Below, piece after piece: positions 1 through 7,385 of a stretch of DNA of 64,000 nucleotides. A model generated the notes under the pieces. That model was not told the origin of the DNA and made no database searches. It saw only the letters and a list, made by a program, of their open reading frames with translations. Made by a program: the position numbers and the translations under genes. The DNA comes from Gammaproteobacteria bacterium (lineage in GTDB: Bacteria > Pseudomonadota > Gammaproteobacteria > Steroidobacterales > Steroidobacteraceae), in the NCBI GenBank assembly GCA_025350055.1, contig JANXYK010000062.1, positions 1-64,000 of the forward strand. The letters run 5' to 3'. Every line of letters starts with the position of its first letter. Positions within the stretch are counted from its first letter, which is position 1.

Positions 1-255
1 TGCGACGACCAGTCCACGAGCATCAATTGTGTGCTTGCCTTGCAAGGGCTGCTCGGAAATAGCGACGATCTTGTTACCCAGAACGCCGACGTTTCGGATG
101 GCGTCCAATCCGGACTCCGGATCCATTACACGGCCGCCGGCGATCACGATGTCGAGTACAGCCGCCTCCACTTGAGAGCTGGGTGCGGCAGCAGAAGAAA
201 TACCAAGCCTCGCAAGCAGGATAACCGAGGTGAGGAAAATAGCGGCTTTACGCAT
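1..255 (-). CDS. Secreted amidohydrolase-like enzyme, N-terminal fragment running off the left edge
   Basis: Reading the minus strand from the ATG at 255 gives 85 open codons to the window edge. Residues 1-24 look like a Sec signal peptide (MRKAAIFLTSVILLARLG, then SSAAA). After it comes DIVIAGGRVMDPESGLDAI and, further on, a NKIVAIS stretch and TIDARGLVVA, the standard opening strands of the amidohydrolase superfamily (D-aminoacylase/dihydroorotase type), where a small beta-sandwich precedes the metal-binding HxH. The metal site lies outside the window, so the substrate cannot be inferred. The signal peptide suggests a periplasmic enzyme. Its upstream side faces a repeat-rich region. Confidence 0.75.
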   Translation of the reverse strand, partial: MRKAAIFLTSVILLARLGISSAAAPSSQVEAAVLDIVIAGGRVMDPESGLDAIRNVGVLGNKIVAISEQPLQGKHTIDARGLVVA

Positions 256-399
256 ACTGATAAGGTATTTCTCACAAGATTGTCGGCTAGTGTAATCGCG
301 ACAACCTATCTTGGTATAACGATTCGTCGCCCGTAAGCCGCCGTTATCTACGGTCTCCATCGGGTCGCGAGCCGTCCTTAGTCGTCAGGGCCGCTCCGG

Positions 400-813
400 C
401 GGACCGCAGTCGGTCGGAAGCGTCCGGTTTGTACCCCATCCATTCTTCGCCGCGGATTATCCTGTCACGCGGTCGACGGTAGACTTCCAGTAGACTTCGG
501 CGCCGATCACACGCTGAATTTTTCTGCAGAACCACGCGGAACTTTTAGTAGGGATGACGCTAACGGTGTGACTTCCTGAAGGAACCCTCGGTGAAGCTTC
601 GACTACGCCTTCTCCCCCACCTGTAACTCCGCGATTTTGAAGGGGACCCCACACCCTCCAATCCCGCAGTACCCGTTCGGATACTTCGCCAGATATTGCT
701 GGTGATAGTACGCCCGATGACGGTAAATCCCACGGAATCCCCACGGTTGCCGTCGCGGTAGGCCTCTACCGGTCGACTTTCGGTAGACCTCAGCGTCGCT
801 CCGTCGGTAGACC
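400..813 (-). repeat. Dispersed repeat, copy 1 (longest copy, inverted)
   Basis: Read on the minus strand, this copy starts with GGTCTACCG, contains TCTACCG/AGTCGACC words, then the coding sequence of a MsrA C terminus, then GTTAGCGTCATCCCTACTAA, a TTCCGCG...TCTGCAGAA stem, GCGTGTGATCGGCGCCGAAG, GTCGACCGCGTGACAGGATA and GGATGGGGTACAAACCGG. Copies in plus orientation lie at 4048-4395, 4632-4797 and 5486-5682, with a tail-only copy at 3268-3340. The rest of 256-979 holds no intact gene: 256-400 shows nothing recognisable and 814-979 is similar to the start region of the intact GDT1 gene near 20.4 kb. Confidence 0.8.
603..737 (-). pseudogene. MsrA C-terminal fragment inside repeat copy 1
   Basis: The reading frame ending at 603 encodes [20 protein letters not shown] followed by a [14 protein letters not shown] tail. 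The YHQQYL..NP.GYCG segment is characteristic of the C-terminal end of peptide-methionine (S)-S-oxide reductase MsrA. The catalytic GCFWC-type N-terminal region is absent, and upstream codons (VYRRSDAEVYRKST) come from the repeat. This is therefore a gene remnant, not a working enzyme. A very similar tail is found at 4139-4258, with shorter pieces near 3268-3313 and 5486-5501. Confidence 0.75.
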
Positions 814-979
814 ACGTCGGAGGCCTTGGGCTTGCGTCCGTGGCGACTCCCTTCGTCGATCACGGAGTTGCCGCTCGGATTCCGCAAGACTGCCGACTTG
901 AATTCCCGTTGCCAAGATCACTCCAACCAGATACAAATGCGGCGCGATTGTGGAGTAGCCACCCGGCCAGACCGGGGCG

Positions 980-1490
980 ATGGAAGCCTTCTTGATTTCA
1001 CTCTTCACCGTCGCGATCGCCGAGATGGGCGATCGCACGCAGCTGCTCGCACTGGTATTGGCCGCCCATCGTCGGTGGCGTCCTTCGCGCTACGCTTGCC
1101 AACCACGCGGCGGCCGGCTACGTGGGCGCACATTTCGGGCGCTACCTGACCCCGTCACGTCTCGACCTGGTCGTCAGCACCAGCATGATTGGCATGGCAC
1201 TGTGGACGCCTATACCCGACTAACTCGATGGCAAAGACGGCGAACTACGACGCCAGAGCGCCTTCATCGCTGCAATCGGTGACAAGAGGCCGGTTGCGAC
1301 GGTGGCACTGGGTGCTGTCTACCAGAATTTGGTCGCCATCGTCGCCGGTACAACCCTTCGGATGCCAGTAGCCAACGTGCCAGTGATCTTCCTGGGCCAC
1401 GCGTTCTCCAGCCGGCTTCCGCTTAAGGCCATCCCACTTGGCGACAAATCTCTTGTTCCTAGCGCTTGGAGCGGCTCGCTTCGCAGCTGA
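980..1490 (+). pseudogene. TMEM165/GDT1-family transporter pseudogene
   Basis: The start MEAFLIS.FTVAIAEMGDRT is nearly identical to the intact GDT1-family protein encoded at 19835-20404 on the other strand. After about 29 codons the similarity jumps frame: a second frame gives TLANHAAAGYVGAHFGRYL and TSMIGMALW, then another gives VALGAVYQNLVAIVAGTTL and VANVPVIFLGHAFSSRLPLK. An in-frame stop interrupts the middle. Known members are six-helix Mn2+/Ca2+ (H+) exporters with two E-x-G-D motifs. The first motif (EMGDRT) survives here; the second (expected EIGDKT) is reduced to an IGDK remnant. It is a degraded paralogue, not a frameshift of one base. Confidence 0.85.
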
Positions 1491-1606
1491 GCTGGAAACG
1501 AAGAGGAAGAAAGAGGTAGTTTTAACCTCGGGCTCCAGCCCGGAACGGGACTAAAACGGGGAGCAGGTCAATATCGCGTCAATACGCCCTGAAAGGAAAA
1601 CGCATC

Positions 1607-2248
1607 ATGTCCAACGTCAAGGTGGCAAGTTTCGGAATGTCCATTGACGGCTTCAGCGCCGGTCCGAGGCAAAGCCTCGACAACCCGTTGGGCGTCGGTG
1701 GCGCTGCGTTGATGCAGTGGGTCTTTCCGACACGAACCTTCCAGCAGATGCATGGAGAGGGCGGCGGGGAGACAGGCGCAGACGACGACTTTGCGGCACG
1801 CGGCTTCGCCAACGTCGGTGCGTGGATCCTGGGGCGCAACATGTTCGGCCCCGTCCGAGGACGCTGGACCGACGAGTCGTGGAAGGGCTGGTGGGGCGAC
1901 GAGCCACCGTACCACACGCCGGTCTTCGTGCTCACGCACCACGCGCGAAATCCCATCGAGATGCGGGGCGGGACAACTTTCCACTTCATCACGAATGGAA
2001 TCCATGCCGCCCTGGAATCGGCGAAGAAGGCCGCCGGCGATTGCGACGTGCGCATCGGCGGCGGTGCGGACACCGTCCGCCAATACCTGCAGGCAGGACT
2101 GGTTGACGAGGTGCACGTCGCGCTGTCGCCCGCATTGCTCGGGCAGGGAGAGGCCTTGCTGTCAGGTATCGATCTGACCGCGCTCGGCTTCAAATGCACC
2201 GAACACGTTACCTCGCGCCACGCGATGCACGTCATCCTGTCGAAATAG
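1607..2248 (+). CDS. Dihydrofolate-reductase-like / RibD C-terminal domain protein
   Basis: The 213-residue protein begins VKVASFGMSIDGFSAGPRQS, the usual opening of the RibD C-terminal (bifunctional deaminase-reductase) fold found in small stand-alone NADPH-dependent reductase-like proteins. ILGRNMF is in the usual FGRRTYE-like place, TPVFVLTHH follows, and DVRIGGGADTVRQYLQAGLVDE is the conserved nucleotide-binding glycine stretch; the end ELHV-like segment is DEVHVALSPALLGQGEALL. Length fits the family (about 180-220). The ATG at 1607 follows GAAAGGAAAACG, a good ribosome binding site. The physiological substrate of these proteins is usually unknown. Cytoplasmic; no partner gene adjacent. 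Confidence 0.85.
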   Translation: MSNVKVASFGMSIDGFSAGPRQSLDNPLGVGGAALMQWVFPTRTFQQMHGEGGGETGADDDFAARGFANVGAWILGRNMFGPVRGRWTDESWKGWWGDEPPYHTPVFVLTHHARNPIEMRGGTTFHFITNGIHAALESAKKAAGDCDVRIGGGADTVRQYLQAGLVDEVHVALSPALLGQGEALLSGIDLTALGFKCTEHVTSRHAMHVILSK

Positions 2249-2594
2249 AACGACGCGCGCGGCCACGGGAACGTCCGGTGTCGGGAATGCCGTAGGCAGC
2301 CGCAACCGACTCCTTTGGCTCAAACTCGGAAGTTGCTCCAATCGGAGCGAGGTTTTGTCTACCGGCGGATCAGCATTAGCGTCTCCCGAAAGTCCACTGA
2401 CAATGCCATGGACAGCGGGCAGTGCGATTCGGTAGAAATCCGGTAGAGCGGCCTGCATTCCGCCAGCATTTCCCTGCTGGTAGCGACCGCGTCGAGGAGG
2501 TCCCGCTCGTCCCGCCCGTGATCCCCGCGACCTTGGCTTCCAACCGACTCATCACGAAACCCCGATCTGGTGGAGCGTGCGCCCTGTACCGCGT
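2249..2594. other. 346 bp without a recognisable gene
   Basis: Between the reductase-like gene and the SDR fragment no frame gives a protein I recognise. A short minus-strand frame (CPLSMALSVDFRETL) and scattered TCTACCG words resembling the dispersed repeat can be seen near 2355-2440, so this may be eroded sequence of the same repeat-rich island. Confidence 0.5.
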
Positions 2595-2987
2595 TCAGAG
2601 TTGCAACCAACCGCCATCGACCGGAAGTTCAGCGCCGGTCGTGAAAGTCGCATCGAACGCGAGGAAGAGGACGGCCTTAGCGGTCTCGTCCGACGAACCG
2701 AAGCGCTTCATGGGAACCATGCCGGCCGTCTTCTCCCTGATCTGGGCGGCCGCGTCTTTATCGGGAAACACTTTGCCGAGGATCGGCGTGTCGATGGGGT
2801 CGGGCGTCACCGCGTTGACGCGGATTTCATGAGCAATCAACTCGGCGGCGAGCGTCCGGGCGAATGATCGCAGCGCAGCCTTGGCAGCTCCATATGCGAG
2901 CTGCTCGGGCATCCCCTTGACGTTGGCGATCGAGGTCGTGAGGCCGACAGAGCCACCCCGGTTTATCAGCGGAGCGGGCTTCTGCAC
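2595..2987 (-). pseudogene. Short-chain dehydrogenase/reductase, C-terminal two thirds only
   Basis: The 130 codons contain the SDR catalytic core: a serine in the TTSIANVKGMP strand, then the YGAAKAALRSFARTLAAEL helix with the YxxxK pair, the IRVNAVTPDPIDTP loop and the usual C-terminal GAELPVDGGW(L) end. The N-terminal half with the TGxxxGIG dinucleotide-binding motif and NNAG is missing; upstream of 2987 the sequence changes to unrelated DNA. A normal SDR has about 245 residues. The protein could not bind NAD(P) normally, so I treat it as a truncated gene left by rearrangement. Confidence 0.85.
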
Positions 2988-3026
2988 CGCGAAAGCGGTC
3001 CGTCGCGGTTTAGTGGCCGAGCAGAC

Positions 3027-3269
3027 GTGACGAACTTGGTGGCCGGGTTCCTCGAGGTCGTAAAGGACCTCAATTTTTCAACGCCTAATTTGCATGCCCT
3101 TGCGGACGAGGACGCCGCATTTGCTGAGTTTTCAGGGGGGTCGACCGTCATTGCCAGCGGCCGCAAATATGCCCAAGACTATGCGTTCTACCTGCGCGCC
3201 AGAGACGGCAAGATAGTCTTCGTTCGCGAGTACATGAGTTCGCTCAAGTCTATGAAGGCTTTTTCCTGA
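3027..3269 (+). pseudogene. SnoaL-like (NTF2-fold) protein fragment
   Basis: About 80 codons match the C-terminal part of SnoaL/ketosteroid-isomerase-like proteins: FAEFSGGSTVIASGRKYAQD, then YLRARDGKIVFVREYM, where 'G.I...REY' is the typical last strand. The N-terminal helix and first strands (about 40-50 residues) are absent and the frame upstream has a stop. The stop codon at 3267-3269 overlaps a copy of the MsrA-tail repeat, so the 3' end is also at a junction. Probably non-functional. Confidence 0.6.
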
Positions 3270-3340
3270 CGCCCTTCAAAGCCGCGGAGCTACAGGCGGG
3301 AGAGAAGGCGTAGCCGGCGCTGCGCCGAGGGTTACTGCGG
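3268..3340 (+). repeat. Dispersed repeat, tail-only copy
   Basis: The stretch reads CCCTTCAAAGCCGCGGAGCT then ACAGGCGGGAGAGAAGGCGTAG and GCGCCGAGGGTTACTGCGG. It translates as PFKAAELQAGEKA-stop, a variant of the MsrA C-terminal tail seen in the larger copies, followed by the CACCGAGGGTTCCTTC-like segment. It sits exactly between the SnoaL-like fragment and the higBA promoter. Confidence 0.6.
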
Positions 3341-3376
3341 TCGGCGTGTCGTGCCAGCTCGAAGCTGTCGGCCATG

Positions 3377-3412
3377 GTAACGCCTGACGGTACTAACGGG
3401 ACACGTTACTAT
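3377..3412 (+). promoter_or_regulatory. Candidate higBA operator and promoter
   Basis: An inverted repeat GTAACG (3377-3382) and CGTTAC (3404-3409) has a 21-bp gap that contains a further TACTAACGGG. TACTAT at 3407-3412 resembles a -10 box and lies only 7 bp before the higB ATG at 3419, so the transcript could be leaderless or start within the dyad. HigA-type antitoxins are known to bind palindromes over their own promoter. Assignment is from pattern only. Confidence 0.4.
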
Positions 3413-3418
3413 AGGTCG

Positions 3419-3700
3419 ATGATAAAGTGTTTTCGGGCCAGGGAGACCGAAAAGATCTGGAGTCGCGAGTACTGCAAGCGTATTCCACGCGACATTCAAG
3501 AGCGGGCGCTGATGAAGCTTCAGCAACTCAACGCGGCTGGAGACCTGAAGGACCTTTCGATTCCGAGTTCGAAGCAGCTCGAGACCCTAAAGGGTGATCG
3601 AAAGGGCGAGTACAGCATCCGGATCAATAAGCAGTGGCGGATCTGCTTTCGCTGGCGTGACGGTCACGCCTTTGACGTCGAGATCGTCGATTATCACTAG
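3419..3700 (+). CDS. higB: HigB-type mRNA interferase toxin (RelE/HigB family)
   Basis: The 93-residue protein begins MIKCFRARETEKIWSREY and has the family pattern: LMKLQQLNAAGDLKDLSIPS, then LETLKGDRKGEYSIRIN and QWRICFRW...DVEIVDYH. The KQWRI(C/V)F..W strand and terminal VEIVDYH are diagnostic of the HigB/RelE-like plasmid maintenance killer subgroup, which cleaves mRNA at the ribosome. I chose the internal ATG at 3419 because it matches the family N terminus; the upstream frame to 3374 overlaps the putative operator. It is 8 bp upstream of the antitoxin gene, toxin first, as is normal for higBA. Confidence 0.92.
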   Translation: MIKCFRARETEKIWSREYCKRIPRDIQERALMKLQQLNAAGDLKDLSIPSSKQLETLKGDRKGEYSIRINKQWRICFRWRDGHAFDVEIVDYH

Positions 3701-3708
3701 GCGGGAAT

Positions 3709-4038
3709 ATGGTTATGGCAACGCGAAAGATCAAGCTTGCTCTCCCGGGCAAGATTCTCCGGGAGGAGTTCATGGCGCCGGTAGGTCTCAGTGCGTATGC
3801 GCTGGCCAAGGCGCTGGACGTCCCGCTACCTCGCGTAAATGACATCGTGCGCGAGAAGCGCTCGATCTCGCCGGAAATGGCCGTGCTGCTCTCGGCGTAT
3901 TTTGGTACGTCGGACGGCTACTGGATCAACTTGCAGGCGCACTTCGATCTGGAGATGGCGAAGGACAAGGTCGGCAAACAAGCGGCCCGGATCAGCCCGC
4001 ATCCCCATGGTGCGGACGGCAGGCTGCAGCCCCTCTGA
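3709..4038 (+). CDS. higA: HigA-type antitoxin (XRE helix-turn-helix)
   Basis: This 109-residue protein is the expected partner of HigB. The core GKILREEFMAPVGLSAYALA leads into the helix-turn-helix AKALDVPLPRVNDIVREKRS and ISPEMAVLLSAYFGTSDGYW followed by the INLQAHFDLEMAKDK helix, all typical of the HigA antitoxin family. It should neutralise HigB and repress the operon through DNA binding. The extreme C terminus (SPHPHGADGRLQPL) is unusual, and the repeat copy at 4048 begins 10 bp after the stop, so the tail may have been altered when the repeat joined. ATG at 3709 or 3715 are both possible. Confidence 0.92.
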   Translation: MVMATRKIKLALPGKILREEFMAPVGLSAYALAKALDVPLPRVNDIVREKRSISPEMAVLLSAYFGTSDGYWINLQAHFDLEMAKDKVGKQAARISPHPHGADGRLQPL

Positions 4039-4047
4039 CGGCTGACT

Positions 4048-4395
4048 GGTCTACCGCTCGATCGACGTTAACGTCTACCGGAAGTTGACCGATAGCCGGC
4101 CAGCAATGATGCAACGGCGGGGATTTAGTGGGATTTCCAACTATCGGGCGCACTATCACCAGCAGTATCTGGCGAAGAATCCCAATGGGTACTGCGGGAT
4201 TGGAGGGTGTGGGGTGCCCTTCAAAATCGCGGAGTTACAGGTGGGGGAGAAGGCGTAGTCGTCGTCACTCAGGCGGCTTGCGGATGAAACCAGAGGGTTA
4301 CCAGCCGGCCGCGTCGATTGCCCGCGTGTTTCCGCAGGAAAACGCCAGCTGATTTCGGCGTCAGCCTCTACCGGAAGTCTACCGGTGATGCGCCC
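4048..4395 (+). repeat. Dispersed repeat, copy 2
   Basis: Collinear with the copy at 400-813 read on its minus strand: GGTCTACCG, TCTACCGGAAGTTGACCGAT, GGATTTAGTGGGATTTCC, the MsrA tail, AAGGCGTAGTCG, a diverged middle, CCGCGTGTTTCCGCAGGAAAA and CTCTACCGGAAGTCTACCGG. It ends where the ORF6N fragment begins (about 4396). It is more diverged in its second half than the other copies. Confidence 0.75.
4139..4258 (+). pseudogene. MsrA C-terminal fragment inside repeat copy 2
   Basis: Forty codons ending in a TAG at 4256-4258 encode [20 protein letters not shown] and the same [14 protein letters not shown] tail as the fragment at 603-737. The nucleotide differences between the two copies lie partly at third positions. 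The N-terminal catalytic part of methionine sulfoxide reductase is missing. Confidence 0.75.
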
Positions 4396-4406
4396 AGGCA
4401 AACGGC

Positions 4407-4655
4407 GTGGAGACTCGCGCCCTGCTGCAGGCCGTCAAGCGCAATCCAGCGCGCTTTCCGACGGATTTCATGTTTGAGCTGTCCGCCGCCGAATGGGCGG
4501 CTTTGAGATCACAATCTGTGACCTCAAAACTCGGTCGCGGTGGTCGACGCTATGCCCCGTTCGCGTTTACAGAGCAGGGCATAGCGATGCTGTCATCGGT
4601 GTTGAACAGCGATCGCGCCATCGCTGTAAACTCCTTCAGGATGGCACACGTTTAG
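4407..4655 (+). pseudogene. ORF6N-domain (phage-type DNA-binding) protein fragment
   Basis: Codons give [20 protein letters not shown] then [36 protein letters not shown] and [17 protein letters not shown]. This is the conserved core of the ORF6N domain, found in phage antirepressor-like and island proteins. The usual N terminus (about 30-40 residues before GVETRAL) is replaced by repeat copy 2 and the C-terminal part is cut by repeat copy 3 after about residue 75. A full protein has 150-250 residues, so this remnant is very unlikely to work. Confidence 0.85.
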
Positions 4656-4797
4656 CGTCATCCCTACTAAGAGTTCCGCGTGTTTCTGCGGAAAAATCCA
4701 GCGTGTGATCGGCGCCGAAGTCCAATGGAAGTCTACCGTCGACCGCGTGACAGGATAATCCGCGGCGAAGAACGGATGGGGTGCAAACCGGTCGCTT
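4632..4797 (+). repeat. Dispersed repeat, copy 3
   Basis: Contains TCCTTCAGGATGGCACACG, TTTAGCGTCATCCCTACTAA, the stem TTCCGC/GCGGAA around GTGTTTCT, AGCGTGTGATCGGCGCCGAA, GTCTACCGTCGACCGCGTGA and GGATGGGGTGCAAACCGG. The MsrA tail is absent. The copy starts abruptly inside the ORF6N fragment, which gives a clean left junction at about 4632. Confidence 0.75.
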
Positions 4798-4904
4798 GCG
4801 ACTCGTTGCCGCCGGTTGGGAACGACAGCTTCGAGGAACCAAAATCGCAAAACTTTCGCCAAAACTGAGATCGTCGCCGGCTGAGCTGCAGCCAGCGCGC
4901 CTAA

Positions 4905-5444
4905 TCAGAGTTTCTCTATTTTTCCCACCCGGACTTCTTTGACGAGCCAATGTCCGTGAACGCGGGCGAGTTTCATATCGGAGAAAGAGTGAGCGCCGAC
5001 GGCATTGTTTTCTACCTCCATCCATAGACACTCAAAATAAAGCGACGCTTTGTCGCCCTCGACCTGTGCGTGCATTCGCATTGCGGGCGTGTAGCCGATC
5101 CAGTGATGTTCGGGGCGGAATGGGCCGCTGACGTCTGCCCAGTACCGACGCACCTCTGATTTACCGGTGTAAACCTTGTTATCGTGCGCAGTGTCGGTAA
5201 GGACCGCATCGTCGCCATAGATGCTCATCATAAGATCCAAGTTCTTCTCGGGTAGCACGCTCCCAGCGGTATGGAAGGTCACCTCGACGTTGCGCACGGC
5301 CAGTATGTCGGCCGGCGGCCCGCGGTCAGCTTGTGATTCAGCGAGCGCCGCCATGGCGAGCACGAGACCAAAAGCGAGGAACAAATTTTTCTTCACGAGT
5401 ATTTCCTTCACCGTGGGGGCATGGTCTCGGATACTACGCTTCAT
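4905..5444 (-). CDS. Secreted SnoaL-like / NTF2-fold protein
   Basis: The 179-residue product has a hydrophobic leader (LFLAFGLVLAMAALAES) and then an NTF2-like domain: a helix ending LMMSIYGDDAVLTD, VYTGKSEVRRYWADV, and strands HAQVEGDKASLYFECLWMEV and FSDMKLARVHGHWLVKEVRV. Such proteins are often small enzymes or binding proteins of unknown substrate. The ATG at 5444 has AGGAG five bases upstream. A GTG at 5396 preceded by AAGGA would give a more usual signal peptide, so both starts are possible. Repeat copies lie on both sides (4632-4797 and 5486-5682). Confidence 0.75.
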   Translation of the reverse strand: MKRSIRDHAPTVKEILVKKNLFLAFGLVLAMAALAESQADRGPPADILAVRNVEVTFHTAGSVLPEKNLDLMMSIYGDDAVLTDTAHDNKVYTGKSEVRRYWADVSGPFRPEHHWIGYTPAMRMHAQVEGDKASLYFECLWMEVENNAVGAHSFSDMKLARVHGHWLVKEVRVGKIEKL

Positions 5445-5485
5445 AACGCTCCTCAGAAAAGCTGCAGTTGACTGCTGCCCGAGCC

Positions 5486-5682
5486 GGCGGAGAAGGCGTA
5501 GTCAAAGCTACACCGAGGGTTCCTTCAGGAAGTCACACGGTTAGCGTCATCCCTACTAAAAAGTCCGCGTGTTTCTGCAGAAAAATACAGCGTGTGATCG
5601 GCGCCGAAGTCGACCGTCGACCGCGTGACAGGAAAATCCGCGGCGAAAAATGGATGGGGTGCAAACCGGCCGCTTCCGACCC
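5486..5682 (+). repeat. Dispersed repeat, copy 4
   Basis: Begins with the last bases of the MsrA tail (CGGCGGAGAAGGCGTAGTC), then CACCGAGGGTTCCTTCAGG, GTTAGCGTCATCCCTACTAA, CCGCGTGTTTCTGCAGAAAA, GCGTGTGATCGGCGCCGAAG, GTCGACCGCGTGACAGGAAA and GGATGGGGTGCAAACCGG. Relative to copies 1 and 3 it lacks a short TCTACTGGAAG block. It lies directly upstream of the Cys-rich protein gene, whose promoter must lie in or after it. Confidence 0.8.
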
Positions 5683-5784
5683 CAAGCGGACCAAGTCGGT
5701 GTCCCTGTACCGCAGCAAACATCGCAGGTATGCTCCTGGGAACCAAGCACCACGTCAGCTGCCTGTCTCATCGGGGGCCGATCG

Positions 5785-7329
5785 ATGTCGAAAACACTAC
5801 CCGCACTCATCCTTTACGCGCTCGCCTCGGTGCCGGCCGCGTGGGCGCAGGAACTCTCGCAGGCTTGGACTGATGCACGTGCCGCATGCCAGAGCGACCT
5901 GCAGAAGTTCTGCACCGGTGTGGCGCCGGGCGGGGGCCGCGTGCTCGCCTGTCTCAAGCAACATAAAGAAGAGGTCACTCCTAGCTGTAAGCAGGCTGTC
6001 CTCAAGGTGCTCCAGGGATCAGGCGCCGCCCCCGGATCGCCGCCGAGTCCGCCGCCCGATCAATCCAGCGCGAGTCCCTCGCCCAGCGCCGCGCCCGGAT
6101 CGAGCGAGACTGCGGATGCTCACCCGGCCACTCACGTCGCACCGGCCGCGTCCAGCAAGGTGGCGCATTCCGGCTCGACCGCCACCTCCGCGAATGCAAA
6201 GCCAGCCGCGCACGCCGACAGCAGCTCGGCTCGCTACTACGAGCTCAAACGCGTCACGGCGACGATGAAGCTCGATCCGGTTCCTGACAATCCGTTGCCA
6301 CCGCTGGACGCGAACCACGAAACCAAGATCTTCTCGCTTCTCGCGCCGACGGATTGGAGCGTGCACGGGGGGATGGCCGCCAGGGATGTCGGAAGCTGCT
6401 TCTCCGATTACAGTCAGTTGACGGGAGCGGCGAAGAGCGGCGACGGGGCCTACGCCATGAGCGTGCTGCCCCAGGCGACATTCCGGTATGCGGACGACCC
6501 GGCGGTCCGGCAGCAGTGGGAGCAGCGCGATCGCTTTGATGAGAAGTTCAAGCTCAAGGGTTGCCCCATTGTGGCGCCGCCGCACGCGGCCGACTTCATC
6601 CGGGACTACATCGTCTGGAAGTTTCACAAGGACCGGCCGCAGGTGACTGCGGAGCCATTTCCCGAGCTCGAGCAACTGGTCCGCATGCAGCTCGGCCTGG
6701 GGCCGCAGCGGGACGGCGCAAATGGCGGCGCGACGCGAGTCGAGGCCGCGCGGGTGCGAGCTTCCACGACCAGTGAGAAGGGCGACCCGGTCGATGAATG
6801 GTGGTCCGCGGTCATCGTCGTGCATCCTGTTCCAATCGCAGGACGGGGCGTGGGCTACGACTGGCACGTCGAGCAGGTCACGGTCTTCCAGGCTCCCAAG
6901 GGGAAACTGGACGGCTACGACAAATTGTACCGGGTGATGGCGACCAGCGTCCGCATCGATCCGCAGTTGCAAGCGTGGTACAGCCGTTTGATCAACATGA
7001 CATATACCCAGTGGGCGCGGGAGATGCAGAAGCAGAACGCCATAGTCGCGGCGTTCCAGCAGCACGCGGTCGAGACGATCATGGGCGTGACGGCCAACCA
7101 GCAGCATGGTTCCATGGTGGCAGCCTACGGAGCTGACCAGTTGGTGCGGGGCGTGCAAACCTTCCGTGATCCCTCCACCGGCCACACGGTCGAGCTCAGC
7201 AACCTCTATGACCACGCCTGGGCGAATGGCAACGATCAGTACGTCGTGACCGACGATCCCAACTTCAATCCGAACGGGCGCGTGAATGGTGACTGGGGCG
7301 AGCTGCAGCTGGTGCGACCGCAGCCCTAG
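5785..7329 (+). CDS. Secreted protein with a cysteine-rich repeat domain, function unknown
   Basis: The 514-residue protein starts with a signal peptide (SKTLPALILYALASVPAAWA). Residues about 28-70 form a cysteine-rich repeat of the eukaryote-like GLG1 type: ARAACQSDLQKFCTGVAPGG, RVLACLKQHKEEVTPSCKQA, with spaced Cys residues. A low-complexity Pro/Ser/Ala linker follows (about 75-145), then a C-terminal part of about 360 residues that I do not recognise, rich in Trp and aromatic residues (DYIVWKFHKD, WWSAVIVVHPVP, YDWHVEQV). The ATG at 5785 is preferred over the frame's first ATG at 5650, which lies in the repeat. Likely periplasmic or secreted; no operon partner. Confidence 0.8.
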   Translation: MSKTLPALILYALASVPAAWAQELSQAWTDARAACQSDLQKFCTGVAPGGGRVLACLKQHKEEVTPSCKQAVLKVLQGSGAAPGSPPSPPPDQSSASPSPSAAPGSSETADAHPATHVAPAASSKVAHSGSTATSANAKPAAHADSSSARYYELKRVTATMKLDPVPDNPLPPLDANHETKIFSLLAPTDWSVHGGMAARDVGSCFSDYSQLTGAAKSGDGAYAMSVLPQATFRYADDPAVRQQWEQRDRFDEKFKLKGCPIVAPPHAADFIRDYIVWKFHKDRPQVTAEPFPELEQLVRMQLGLGPQRDGANGGATRVEAARVRASTTSEKGDPVDEWWSAVIVVHPVPIAGRGVGYDWHVEQVTVFQAPKGKLDGYDKLYRVMATSVRIDPQLQAWYSRLINMTYTQWAREMQKQNAIVAAFQQHAVETIMGVTANQQHGSMVAAYGADQLVRGVQTFRDPSTGHTVELSNLYDHAWANGNDQYVVTDDPNFNPNGRVNGDWGELQLVRPQP

Positions 7330-7385
7330 GTGTGATCGGCGGCGAATTCGCAATTTGCCGTTGGTTGTTGATCAAGGGCGCGCGA

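Noticed and set aside
400-5690. The repeats as integron attC sites with a cassette array
   Set aside because: Small gene fragments, a toxin-antitoxin pair and repeated spacers recall an integron, but I could not find the RYYYAAC/GTTRRRY core sites at the copy ends, one copy is inverted, and no integron integrase is in the window.
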